A stretch of DNA of 64,000 bases from Micromussa lordhowensis (taxonomy: Eukaryota > Cnidaria > Anthozoa > Scleractinia > Lobophylliidae). The stretch lies in the NCBI GenBank assembly GCA_964020085.1, contig OZ026595.1, forward strand, positions 7,249,116 to 7,313,115. The letters run 5' to 3'. Below, in pieces: positions 50,101-60,337 of this stretch. The notes beneath the pieces were generated by a model. It was not told the origin of the DNA and made no database searches. It saw only the letters and a program-made list of their open reading frames with translations. Both the position numbers and the translations under genes were made by a program. How positions within the stretch are numbered: position 1 is the first letter of the stretch; every line of letters begins with the position of its first letter.

Positions 50101-53100
50101 GAGCCAGCCGGCCACGCCTGGGGATCTGCCGGGCTGATTAGCATAGTGCGAGATTTTGCGCAGCTCCGATACTTCGCATTTGGACCCGGACCGACCCCGG
50201 GAGTGCTTTGGTGGTATTAGTTTGCAAAGTTGCGACGCGCGCAAAGTTGGGCTAATTAGCAAACGGGCTGGTTAGCATAGTGCGAGATTTCGCGCAGCTC
50301 CGAAACTTTGCATGTGGACCCGGACCGACCCCAGGAGTGCTTTGGTGCCATTAGTTTGCCAAGTTGCGACACGCGTCAAGCTCGGCTAACTAGGGAGCCA
50401 GCCGGCCACGCCTGGGGATCTGCCGGGCTGATTAGCATAGTGCGAGATTTTGCGCAGCTCCGATACTTCGCATTTGGACCCGGACCGACCCCGGGAGTGC
50501 TTTGGTGGTATTAGTTTGCAAAGTTGCGACGCGCGCAAAGTTGGGCTAATTAGCAAACGGGCTGGTTAGCATAGTGCGAGATTTCGCGCAGCTCCGAAAC
50601 TTTGCATGTGGACCCGGATCGACCCCAGGAGTGCTTTGGTGCCATTAGTTTGCCAAGTTGCGACACGCGTCAAGCTCGGCTAACTAGGAAGCTAGCCGGC
50701 CATGCCTGGGGATCTGCCGGGCTGATTAGCATAGTGCGAGATTTTGCGCAGCTCCGATACTTCGCATTTGGACCCGGACCGACCCCGGGAGTGCTTTGGT
50801 GGTATTAGTTTGCAAAGTTGCGACGCGCGCAAAGTTGGGCTAATTAGCAAACGGGCTGGTTAGCATAGTGCGAGATTTCGCGCAGCTCCGAAACTTTGCA
50901 TGTGGACCCGGACCGACCCCAGGAGTGCTTTGGTGCCATTAGTTTGCCAAGTTGCGACACGCGTCAAGCTCGGCTAACTAGGAAGCTAGCCGGCCACGCC
51001 TGGGGATCTGCCGGGCTGATTAGCATAGTGCGAGATTTTGCGCAGCTCCGATACTTCGCATTTGGACCCGGACCGACCCCGGGAGTGCTTTGGTGGTATT
51101 AGTTTGCAAAGTTGCGACGCGCGCAAAGTTGGGCTAATTAGCAAACGGGCTGGTTAGCATAGTGCGAGATTTCGCGCAGCTCCGAAACTTTGCATGTGGA
51201 CCCGGACCGACCCCAGGAGTGCTTTGGTGCCATTAGTTTGCCAAGTTGCGACACGCGTCAAGCTCGGCTAACTAGGGAGCCAGCCGGCCACGCCTGGGGA
51301 TCTGCCGGGCTGATTAGCATAGTGCGAGATTTTGCGCAGCTCCGATACCTCGCATTTGGACCCGGACCGACCCCGGGAGTGCTTTGGTGGTATTAGTTTG
51401 CAAAGTTGCGACGCGCGCAAAGTTGGGCTAATTAGCAAACGGGCTGGTTAGCATAGTGCGAGATTTCGCGCAGCTCCGAAACTTTGCATGTGGACCCGGA
51501 CCGACCCCAGGAGTGCTTTGGTGCCATTAGTTTGCCAAGTTGCGACACGCGTCAAGCTCGGCTAACTAGGGAGCCAGCCGGCCACGCCTGGGGATCTGCC
51601 GGGCTGATTAGCATAGTGCGAGATTTTGCGCAGCTCCGATACTTCGCATTTGGACCCGGACCGACCCCGGGAGTGCTTTGGTGGTATTAGTTTGCAAAGT
51701 TGCGACGCGCGCAAAGTTGGGCTAATTAGCAAACGGGCTGGTTAGCATAGTGCGAGATTTCGCGCAGCTCCGAAACTTTGCATGTGGACCCGGATCGACC
51801 CCAGGAGTGCTTTGGTGCCATTAGTTTGCCAAGTTGCGACACGGGTCAAGCTCGGCTAACTAGGAAGCTAGCCGGCCATGCCTGGGGATCTGCCGGGCTG
51901 ATTAGCATAGTGCGAGATTTTGCGCAGCTCCGATACTTCGCATTTGGACTCGGACCGACCCCGGGAGTGCTTTGGTGGTATTAGTTTGCAAAGTTGCGAC
52001 GCGCGCAAAGTTGGGCTAATTAGCAAACGGGCTGGTTAGCATAGTGCGAGATTTCGCGCAGCTCCGAAACTTTGCATGTGGACCCGGACCGACCCCAGGA
52101 GTGCTTTGGTGCCATTAGTTTGCCAAGTTGCGACACGCGTCAAGCTCGGCTAACTAGGGAGCCAGCCGGCCACGCCTGGGGATCTGCCGGGCTGATTAGC
52201 ATAGTGCGAGATTTTGCGCAGCTCCGATACTTCGCATTTGGACCCGGACCGACCCCGGGAGTGCTTTGGTGGTATTAGTTTGCAAAGTTGCGACGCGCGC
52301 AAAGTTGGGCTAATTAGCAAACGGGCTGGTTAGCATAGTGCGAGATTTCGCGCAGCTCCGAAACTTTGCATGTGGACCCGGATCGACCCCAGGAGTGCTT
52401 TGGTGCCATTAGTTTGCCAAGTTGCGACACGCGTCAAGCTCGGCTAACTAGGAAGCAAGCCGGCCATGCCTGGGGATCTGCCGGGCTGATTAGCATAGTG
52501 CGAGATTTTGCGCAGCTCCGATACTTCGCATTTGGACCCGGACCGACCCCGGGAGTGCTTTGGTGGTATTAGTTTGCAAAGTTGCGACGCGCGCAAAGTT
52601 GGGCTAATTAGCAAACGGGCTGGTTAGCATAGTGCGAGATTTCGCGCAGCTCCGAAACTTTGCATGTGGACCCGGACCGACCCCAGGAGTGCTTTGGTGC
52701 CATTAGTTTGCCAAGTTGCGACACGCGTCAAGCTCGGCTAACTAGGGAGCCAGCCGGCCACGCCTGGGGATCTGCCGGGCTGATTAGCATAGTGCGAGAT
52801 TTTGCGCAGCTCCGATACTTCGCATTTGGACCCGGACCGACCCCGGGAGTGCTTTGGTGGTATTAGTTTGCAAAGTTGCGACGCGCGCAAAGTTGGGCTA
52901 ATTAGCAAACGGGCTGGTTAGCATAGTGCGAGATTTCGCGCAGCTCCGAAACTTTGCATGTGGACCCGGACCGACCCCAGGAGTGCTTTGGTGCCATTAG
53001 TTTGCCAAGTTGCGACACGCGTCAAGCTCGGCTAACTAGGGAGCCAGCCGGCCACGCCTGGGGATCTGCCGGGCTGATTAGCATAGTGCGAGATTTTGCG

Positions 53101-55305
53101 CAGCTCCGATACTTCGCATTTGGACCCGGACCGACCCCGGGAGTGCTTTGGTGGTATTAGTTTGCAAAGTTGCGACGCGCGCAAAGTTGGGCTAATTAGC
53201 AAACGGGCTGGTTAGCATAGTGCGAGATTTCGCGCAGCTCCGAAACTTTGCATGTGGACCCGGACCGACCCCAGGAGTGCTTTGGTGCCATTAGTTTGCC
53301 AAGTTGCGACACGCGTCAAGCTCGGCTAACTAGGGAGCCAGCCGGCCACGCCTGGGGATCTGCCGGGCTGATTAGCATAGTGCGAGATTTTGCGCAGCTC
53401 CGATACTTCGCATTTGGACCCGGACCGACCCCGGGAGTGCTTTGGTGGTATTAGTTTGCAAAGTTGCGACGCGCGCAAAGTTGGGCTAATTAGCAAACGG
53501 GCTGGTTAGCATAGTGCGAGATTTCGCGCAGCTCCGAAACTTTGCATGTGGACCCGGACCGACCCCAGGAGTGCTTTGGTGCCATTAGTTTGCCAAGTTG
53601 CGACACGCGTCAAGCTCGGCTAACTAGGGAGCCAGCCGGCCACGCCTGGGGATCTGCCGGGCTGATTAGCATAGTGCGAGATTTTGCGCAGCTCCGATAC
53701 TTCGCATTTGGACCCGGACCGACCCCGGGAGTGCTTTGGTGGTATTAGTTTGCAAAGTTGCGACGCGCGCAAAGTTGGGCTAATTAGCAAACGGGCTGGT
53801 TAGCATAGTGCGAGATTTCGCGCAGCTCCGAAACTTTGCATGTGGACCCGGACCGACCCCAGGAGTGCTTTGGTGCCATTAGTTTGCCAAGTTGCGACAC
53901 GCGTCAAGCTCGGCTAACTAGGGAGCCAGCCGGCCACGCCTGGGGATCTGCCGGGCTGATTAGCATAGTGCGAGATTTTGCGCAGCTCCGATACTTCGCA
54001 TTTGGACCCGGACCGACCCCGGGAGTGCTTTGGTGGTATTAGTTTGCAAAGTTGCGACGCGCGCAAAGTTGGGCTAATTAGCAAACGGGCTGGTTAGCAT
54101 AGTGCGAGATTTCGCGCAGCTCCGAAACTTTGCATGTGGACCCGGACCGACCCCAGGAGTGCTTTGGTGCCATTAGTTTGCCAAGTTGCGACACGCGTCA
54201 AGCTCGGCTAACTAGGGAGCCAGCCGGCCACGCCTGGGGATCTGCCGGGCTGATTAGCATAGTGCGAGATTTTGCGCAGCTCCGATACTTCGCATTTGGA
54301 CCCGGACCGACCCCGGGAGTGCTTTGGTGGTATTAGTTTGCAAAGTTGCGACGCGCGCAAAGTTGGGCTAATTAGCAAACGGGCTGGTTAGCATAGTGCG
54401 AGATTTCGCGCAGCTCCGAAACTTTGCATGTGGACCCGGATCGACCCCAGGAGTGCTTTGGTGCCATTAGTTTGCCAAGTTGCGACACGCGTCAAGCTCG
54501 GCTAACTAGGAAGCTAGCCGGCCACGCCTGGGGATCTGCCGGGCTGATTAGCATAGTGCGAGATTTTGCGCAGCTCCGATACTTCGCATTTGGACCCGGA
54601 CCGACCCCGGGAGTGCTTTGGTGGTATTAGTTTGCAAAGTTGCGACGCGCGCAAAGTTGGGCTAATTAGCAAACGGGCTGGTTAGCATAGTGCGAGATTT
54701 CGCGCAGCTCCGAAACTTTGCATGTGGACCCGGACCGACCCCAGGAGTGCTTTGGTGCCATTAGTTTGCCAAGTTGCGACACGCGTCAAGCTCGGCTAAC
54801 TAGGGAGCCAGCCGGCCACGCCTGGGGATCTGCCGGGCTGATTAGCATAGTGCGAGATTTTGCGCAGCTCCGATACTTCGCATTTGGACCCGGACCGACC
54901 CCGGGAGTGCTTTGGCGGTATTAGTTTGCAAAGTTGCGACGCGCGCAAAGTTGGGCTAATTAGCAAACGGGCTGGTTAGCATAGTGCGAGATTCCGCGCA
55001 GCTCCGAAACTTTGCATGTGCACCCGGACCGACCCCAGGAGTGCTTTGGTGCCATTAGTTTGCCAAGTTGCGACACGCGTCAAGCTCGGCTAACTAGGGA
55101 GCCAGCCGGCCACGCCTGGGGATCTGCCGGGCTGATTAGCATAGTGCGAGATTTTGCGCAGCTCCGATACTTCGCATTTGGACCCGGACCGACCCCGGGA
55201 GTGCTTTGGTGGTATTAGTTTGCAAAGTTGCGACGCGCGCAAAGTTGGGCTAATTAGCAAACGGGCTGGTTAGCATAGTGCGAGATTTCGCGCAGCTCCG
55301 AAACT
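41194..55305 (+). repeat. Segmental duplication within the array, copy 2
   Basis: This is the partner of 21202-35313. It ends at the right edge of the array, so the duplicated block reaches the last complete unit. The unit at 50896 is a chimera: its A half begins like a GGGAGCC-type unit (GGACCGACC) but continues as the GGAAGCTAGCC type, which normally pairs with GGATCGACC. It stands where copy 1 has two units (30610 and 30904), as expected from a one-unit deletion by crossover. Confidence 0.88.
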
Positions 55306-55466
55306 TTGCATGTGGACCCGGACCGACCCCAGGAGTGCTTTGGTGCCATTAGTTTGCCAAGTTGCGACACGCGTCAAGCTCGGCTAACTAGGGAGCCAGC
55401 CGGCCACGCCTGGGGATCTGCCGGGCTGATTAGCATAGTGCGAGATTTTGCGCAGCTCCGATACTT

Positions 55467-55505
55467 CACGGTGGTTCGTTGCTATGCGTTTTCCTCCCGG
55501 AAGCG
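55467..55505 (+). repeat. Left terminal inverted repeat
   Basis: It begins CACGGTGGTTCGTTGCTA and continues through TTTTCCTCCC. It starts directly where homology to the satellite stops (last satellite bases ATACTT at 55461-55466; the C at 55467 fits both sequences). Its partner is the reverse complement of 60359-60396. Confidence 0.7.
55497..55503 (+). promoter_or_regulatory. ETS-type site upstream of the 232-aa gene
   Basis: CCGGAAG is a textbook ETS/GABP core. It lies about 65 bp before the start codon, which itself sits in AAAATGGCGGC, a YY1-like start-site motif. Together they look like a TATA-less animal promoter placed just inside the left inverted repeat. Confidence 0.4.
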
Positions 55506-55567
55506 CGGGCTCATAATTGTCAGCTGTAACTACCATGGTTGAGTGTAAAAAGAAAAATTAAAACAAA

Positions 55568-56266
55568 ATGGCGGCCAACATGAGTGATATTGTATTCGAT
55601 TTGAAAGGCCAAACAGAGCTCACAGAGAGGGGAAAAAAATTCTGGAATAATAATGAAGTAGAACTGAAGTTTTCGTTTGAACGTGAGTGGATAAAGGCAG
55701 TCAGACGGGCCAGAGGACGACCAAACTATGGCATGGGGAACATGAACGGTGGACTGGAAGAAGTGTGTGGCAACAAACTGGAGCTGTCTGGTCCTTTGGT
55801 GGACAGCTATCTGCTTGAAATAGGAAAGCAGATCTCAACCAAGTTGTCACACTCGAAGGCAACATCGCTGGCAAGTCCAGTAATTCTGTTCATTCCTTGG
55901 CCGATATTTCGCCACATAACCGTATTATTTCGAGGTTACGGTGGTGAGATAAAATTTGACACGAAAAAATCAAAAATTATTTCCACACTTTCCAGCATGG
56001 AATCGGTCGAAAAGGTGTTTTCTTCGGCTCGATTTGAGGGGCAAGATGTGCTGAGAAAGAGACATTTTACCAGAAAACCAGGTGCGAAAGGAAAAGTAGA
56101 GTTTTCCTATAAGGGCAGGTCAGCTGTGGTTGTCAGCACTAATACTCCTTTCATTTTTGATTTCAACCTGAAAAGCCAGAAAGTTACCGCCACATTCTAT
56201 ATCCAGCGATATACAGCGGATGATTTTGTAGTTGATTCGACCTTGCAAAACCTTATGAATCATTGA
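55568..56266 (+). CDS. Single-exon 232-aa protein of unknown function, transposon accessory candidate
   Basis: I do not recognise this protein. It is an uninterrupted 232-codon frame from ATG to TGA. The start is chosen at 55568 because of its strong context (AAACAAAATGG) and YY1-like AAAATGGCGGCC; a second in-frame ATG is codon 5. Residues 40-52 are basic and include RGRP (49-52), resembling an AT-hook core, which suggests DNA contact. A hydrophobic strand-like stretch around IPWPIF lies near residue 110, and the C-terminal third alternates like a beta-rich fold. No signal peptide or membrane segment is evident. It reads inward from the left inverted repeat, convergent with the 966-aa gene 300 bp away. 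In a mobile element this would be the place for an accessory DNA-binding protein, but that role is only inferred. Confidence 0.75.
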   Translation: MAANMSDIVFDLKGQTELTERGKKFWNNNEVELKFSFEREWIKAVRRARGRPNYGMGNMNGGLEEVCGNKLELSGPLVDSYLLEIGKQISTKLSHSKATSLASPVILFIPWPIFRHITVLFRGYGGEIKFDTKKSKIISTLSSMESVEKVFSSARFEGQDVLRKRHFTRKPGAKGKVEFSYKGRSAVVVSTNTPFIFDFNLKSQKVTATFYIQRYTADDFVVDSTLQNLMNH

Positions 56267-56568
56267 GTCATTTATTCAACCTCCTGGCAGGTTGTTATGT
56301 ACACTTTTATTTGACATGTATTTTTTATTTTTGAATAGTTTAGGTACAAATATAATTACAAATACTATTTTAACATTGTCTACAATACTAACGTAAAAAA
56401 AGATGTGCATTTACCAATGTTCTATGTACACTTTTTTATATTACAATATTTTCTGATGTGAAATATATTATTCATATATTGAGTGATAAAGTTACATTTA
56501 CTGGTTGGCAAATTAACCTGTCCATCTGTGCCTATGGAGCTTTCTCACAATACAAGAATTAAAAATTA
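56267..56568. other. AT-rich convergent intergenic region with 3' ends
   Basis: This 302 bp stretch separates the two stop codons and holds no gene. On the minus strand AATAAA occurs at 56325-56330, 56307-56312 and 56271-56276, suitable for the 966-aa gene. On the plus strand the best signal is ATTAAA at 56558-56563, which would make the two 3' UTRs overlap. Confidence 0.5.
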
Positions 56569-59500
56569 CTAATTTACCTCTTTTGTTAATGCACCTTCAA
56601 GGCGTCTAATAAGAATTTCTTTGTTTCCAGTGGTGCTTAATTGCCTGCTTTGCAGCTCCTTTTTGAGGTCACTTACTTTCATAGTTTTAGGATGCAAGTT
56701 GCGGCTATCAGTGTTGTTGGTGTTAGACTGTCTCACTCTTGTATGCACCCTTTGATGAGCTTCAGAACTAACAGTATCTGGAAATCTTTCATTGCACTCA
56801 GAGCACAAAATAGGTTTCAACATTTCAACTACTTCCAGCAGAAGTTTCTCTTTTTCTGCACATTCCACAATCACCCTGGCATCTACACATACCAGACATG
56901 TGTCATCACTCATTTCTTTAGGCCTTCCACAGTTGCAAAATATTTCTGAGTTTATGTGAGAAGGAAGGCGAGACTTGTAATGGGAAGTGTAAGAATTTGG
57001 CATTGGCTGATGCTCAGGCAAATAAAATGCTCTTACATAATTAGCCCTCATAACCTGCCACCATTTACCTTTATCAGATGCAGCATTAGATCTGTTTGTC
57101 AGGTCCAAGTCATTTTTTATCCCTGAGTGCTTGGCCTCTTTTGCCTGTAGTGATATAATGCCGTAACCTACTTTATAATTTTCATACAAACTAGCTGAGT
57201 GATATGGTATAGCATATCCTACTGACCAAACTGTAACATTTACATCCATTTCAAAAAATAATACATACAGGTTAAAATATAAGGTGCAAAATTCCTTAAG
57301 CTGACCAAGGTCCACAGCACAAATTTCAATTTTGTTGAATATTGCACCAGCATTTCTAAGAAACTGGGCAATTTTCCCCAAGGCTAATCTTTTTACTTTC
57401 TGAGCTGGGGACTCCTCTAAAATTTTGAGGCTATCAATGAGCCTGTAAGAAAAGTTTGCCAAGGCAATGGCCTGATCTCCTATTAACCGTACTGGGAGCT
57501 TGTTATGCCTCTGGGCCTCATCGCTATAGTGTTCCTTAACTACAGAAGCTAAATATCCCAACCCACAACCAAGCTCACTGGAAGTGTCTTTTTGGAAACT
57601 TGATATTGCATTTCCTAGACTACTTACAAACCTTGTGTTAGAATCATTCACAATATCAACTTTAGTGGATCGCTCCCCTGCTCCATCATCATGAGAGACA
57701 AAAACCCTGGGCTTTTCGGTGACATTACCCTGATGAGTACTCTGTCCTACAGCTGAGGCACTTAGGATATCAATAAACTTTGCAAATGTACCTCTCTGTA
57801 CTGCCTCTCTGTAAATGATGTTTAATAAATGCTGCCATGCATTTATTTCACAGTGGACAGGCTCTGGCCGCTGTCGGTCTGCAAAAATACCAATCCGGGG
57901 TGGACCTAACTGCCGTATCCCATTTTCTGCCATAAATTTTAGTTTTCTGGCATGGCGATTTTTCTCTGACAAATTAGATGGCAGAGAATTCATGAAATTG
58001 TCAACTTTGTTAACATGAGACTTCCTGATTTCTAATGTATATGGCTTAAAAAAATCCTCTTCCCTAAACCCAATTGTAGCACCCATGGTACACATGTTTC
58101 CTTTGCTAACATTAGCATAAGGAGAAGGATAACTAGCAGCTTGATTTAATTCATTATTAGCCCAGCTCTGCCAGCTCATATCAGCACTTGGCTGAAACTC
58201 TAAAGTACACTGCCTGTCACAAACATTAAAAACATTACCCTCTAACATTTCCATTTCATCAGTATGCTGCTTCCAAATACTTTCAAGCACCTCATGTTTT
58301 TCCCCCAGACTGACACAGTGTAAAATGTATTGTAAGTCCCGACTTCTTACCCTATCCCCAAAGTTCCAGCATGTCAGACTTCCTATTGACATGGTTAGTT
58401 GGCTGGATTCAGGAGCCCCATCATCAGAAAATTGAAATATAAAATGATTTGTGTTCTCATTGAACCAAGTGAGTTTACGTGACAAATGAGGAAGTCTCAA
58501 GTGCAAATCAATTACCATAAATACCAGCCCTGTTATTGTTCTAGAAACACCCGGAGCATTGGGGATTTGATTGACATGGCCAATGTCTAGACTCCTAACA
58601 AAATGTTCCACCCGTTTATCAGAAATAGTTATACATGGAACTCTTAAGTCCAGACCTAAACATTTCATGTTGCGAGGCACCCAGAGTTCAGAACTGGGAT
58701 CAAAAACTGAGGACTGAGTTTTGCAAACAAGAGCATACTTTCTTCTAGACAAAAAGTTTTGATACTTCATCAGCACAGCTTGCTTCAAAGCCTCTTCTGA
58801 ATTTTGATATTGTTTCATTGTCTTGTCAAACAAGCCTTGAATATATTTTCCCCGTTTGAGCCCTGAAATCAGCTTATCCATGGTTTGATTGTCAGCAGTA
58901 GAGGACACATAATCCCAAGCCCCATATAGAGACCCTTCTATTCCCCCATGTATAAATTCTAAGACATTTTTGGTTTCATGTCTTCGTCTATATCTAGTGC
59001 TAGAATTGAAATTTGTCACCATCTCATAAGTAGTACTAGTATTCTGTCTCCTGCTAACAGAAAATCCTTTCTGCTCAAGTAGAGATTTAAACTTTTTGTA
59101 CTGCTCATTTAATTCATTGACTTTCTCCTCTTGCTGTTGAACTTGCACTGTCTTTTCTTCTACACTTCTTTCAAGTCTTTCAAGTTCCCCTTCAGCTGCA
59201 TCCTTTTGAGCTACTGAGGTTTGTACTTGTTTTTCTGTAAAAAGCAAAGTCAATTATATGTAAAAGTTAGTTGCAAAATGAAATAAATTATTATTTATAT
59301 AAGTATCTGTCCTGGGTTTAACATATAAAGGAGAAACTTATAGCCTTTTTAAGCACTCTGTGATATTTACCAACTTCATCCAGATGAGCCTTTTTGGTGT
59401 AGAGATCTTCTTCTATTTTCCTGTTTTCTTCATTTAATTGTCCCTTCCTTTTCAAAGCCATATGTGAAGTTGAACTTTTCCAAAACTCATGAAAAACTCT

Positions 59501-59718
59501 CTTCGAATCACAGCGTCCAGGGTGGGCATTGGGTTTGCTGCACTTTTTGCTTTTTCCACATTTTTGACTACAACAAGAAAGGCATTCGTTTTAATGTATG
59601 AGTTCTTCTAAAATCGAAAGATGGCTTCCAAGTAAAGACACGTATTCTTTCAAAGCCATGCTCAAAACTGTTTTCCTTACCTCTCATTCCCTTCAACGCC
59701 TGAGAGATCACGTTCCAT
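56569..59718 (-). CDS. 966-aa SAP/C2H2 zinc-finger protein, candidate transposase
   Basis: Three exons join in frame: 59718-59681, 59567-59371 and 59234-56569 (38+197+2666 bases, 967 codons with TAG). Splice phases agree (AG|T and G|AA). Numbered on the spliced protein: residues 16-32 are a CGKSKKC...H...C cluster; 79-135 a Gln/Glu-rich coiled coil; around 349 a SDDGAPE motif; around 430 SADMSWQ; 535-546 PEPVHCEINAWQ; 845-861 a CxC...CxxC knuckle; 889-909 a perfect C-x2-C-x12-H-x3-H finger; 929-961 a SAP motif with its Leu/Gly/Arg pattern. SAP and zinc-finger domains bind DNA. Acidic strands plus an H-x-E-x-N-x-W motif resemble RNase H-fold transposases such as the CACTA and KDZ groups, but I cannot place the catalytic residues. 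The start MERDLSG is the last ATG before the first donor; earlier in-frame ATGs read into implausible sequence. Confidence 0.8.
59235..59370 (-). other. Intron 2 of the 966-aa gene
   Basis: This is a 136 bp phase 1 intron with donor GTTG|GTAAAT and acceptor TTTTTACAG|AAAAA. Removing it joins ...HLDEV to EKQVQTS and continues the coiled coil. The ATG at 59253 inside it is therefore not the protein start. Confidence 0.85.
59568..59680 (-). other. Intron 1 of the 966-aa gene
   Basis: This is a 113 bp phase 2 intron with donor GAGAG|GTAAGG and acceptor TTCTTGTTGTAG|TCAAA. It splits a serine codon. The splice puts the short MERDLSG leader in frame with the Cys/His cluster. Confidence 0.75.
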
Positions 59719-60337
59719 ATGGTGAAATCGCCAGTAAAAGGTCCTTTTACTGCTGTGCTGTATGAAAGGTCGATACCAGTAATGAATCCAATATGGCGGC
59801 CAACAAGAAGCTTCGAGTACCCGATAAACTCTGGGTTTAAAACGGACAAATTTATAGCTTTCTGCTCCCAGCGCAAGAATAAATAAAGGCAAAAGACATC
59901 GATAAAGCTTTTTTATTTCACATTAGGGAGGTTACAAAAAGGAAATACAAAGAAATTCGCAATTTCCTGCACAAACACGCCATCATAACATCACGATTTA
60001 GCCTTACGCTCTCCCAAACAATCCTATGGGGGGATCCCGAAATTGAAAAGAAGGCCTAGTATGGGGTGACTGTCTCTACCCTGGAAAAACACGGTTTGGT
60101 CCAATCCTAGTCAATGTTTAACCAAGAAATGTGTCCAAGAGTGGGCCTTAAACAAACGTGATATTCCGTCTCTAGCGGAAACATATGCGATCGGAACTAT
60201 TAGAAATCGGCAGTTAAAAGGTTGGGCTATTATATGATGGCTAAATATAATCATTTTAATTGTCAAAGCCAACAACAAGCGGCTATTGAAAGTAACATTA
60301 TTTTGAGCACAAACAAGCGACGCCATCGGAAGGCCGC
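59719..60337. other. 5' region of the 966-aa gene, no clear gene
   Basis: No convincing coding exon lies here. It must contain the 5' UTR and promoter of the minus-strand gene. A possible 17-codon terminal-exon look-alike on the minus strand (59966-59913, after an acceptor TGTGCAG, with an AATAAA at 59917-59912) is noted but weak. An ATGGCG at 60326 on the minus strand follows CCTTCCG, mirroring the ETS plus ATGGCG layout of the left end. Confidence 0.35.
59793..59805 (+). promoter_or_regulatory. YY1-like motif in the 966-aa gene 5' region
   Basis: ATGGCGGCCAACA here is identical to the first 13 bases of the 232-aa gene (55568-55580). It lies about 75 bp upstream of the predicted start of the minus-strand gene, in the opposite orientation to it. 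YY1-type motifs often mark animal transcription start sites. It may instead be a second short subterminal repeat of the element. Confidence 0.4.

Larger units (their letters stand above)
1..55466 (+). repeat. 294 bp dimeric satellite array
   Basis: The stretch is a head-to-tail array of a 294 bp unit, about 188.7 copies in the window, already mid-unit at base 1. Each unit has half A (160 bp, starting GCATGTGGACCC, e.g. 196) and half B (134 bp, starting GCATTTGGACCC, e.g. 356). The halves align along their length; A has an extra 26 bp GC-rich segment ending near GGGGATCTGC. Both end in a nearly identical stretch of about 40 bp running from CGGGCTGGTTAGC to GCAGCTCCGA. By hand count the unit has about 57% GC and 27 CpGs, roughly the number expected from base composition. 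Copies differ almost only by substitutions. No transposase, tRNA or rRNA is seen. I do not recognise the family. A centromeric, pericentromeric or other heterochromatic block is possible, but nothing in the sequence proves it. Confidence 0.98.

Noticed and set aside
194..55240. Repeated 68-codon frames in every satellite unit (starting with TTG)
   Set aside because: They start at a non-ATG codon, follow the unit period, change residues freely and are absent when a unit gains a stop. They reflect repeat conservation, not coding.
1..55466. CENP-B box in the satellite
   Set aside because: Candidate starts such as CTTCGCATT and GTTCGCCTA do not continue into the required A and CGGG positions.
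1..55466. CRISPR or rDNA spacer array
   Set aside because: Whole units repeat without unique spacers, the host is eukaryotic, and no rRNA sequence is visible in the window.
55306..55542. 78-codon frame across the array end
   Set aside because: It is a satellite frame running by chance into the transposon end; the real gene starts at 55568.
56641..58018. Plus-strand frames of 102 and 67 codons within the large minus-strand gene
   Set aside because: Antisense shadows of the 966-aa coding exon.
59677..59892. Longer N-terminus of the 966-aa protein from ATG 59892
   Set aside because: The added residues are rich in Trp, Tyr and Phe with no family-like pattern; MERDLSG at 59718 is the simplest start.
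59913..59966. 17-codon minus-strand terminal exon (EIANFFVFPFCNLPNVK) with AATAAA
   Set aside because: The acceptor, stop and poly(A) signal fit, but no upstream exon or donor was found; not enough for a gene call.
60111..60326. 71-codon minus-strand frame from ATGGCGTCG
   Set aside because: The start context is good, but the rest is hydrophobic mixed sequence with no splice donor or recognisable domain; more likely 5' UTR of the element.
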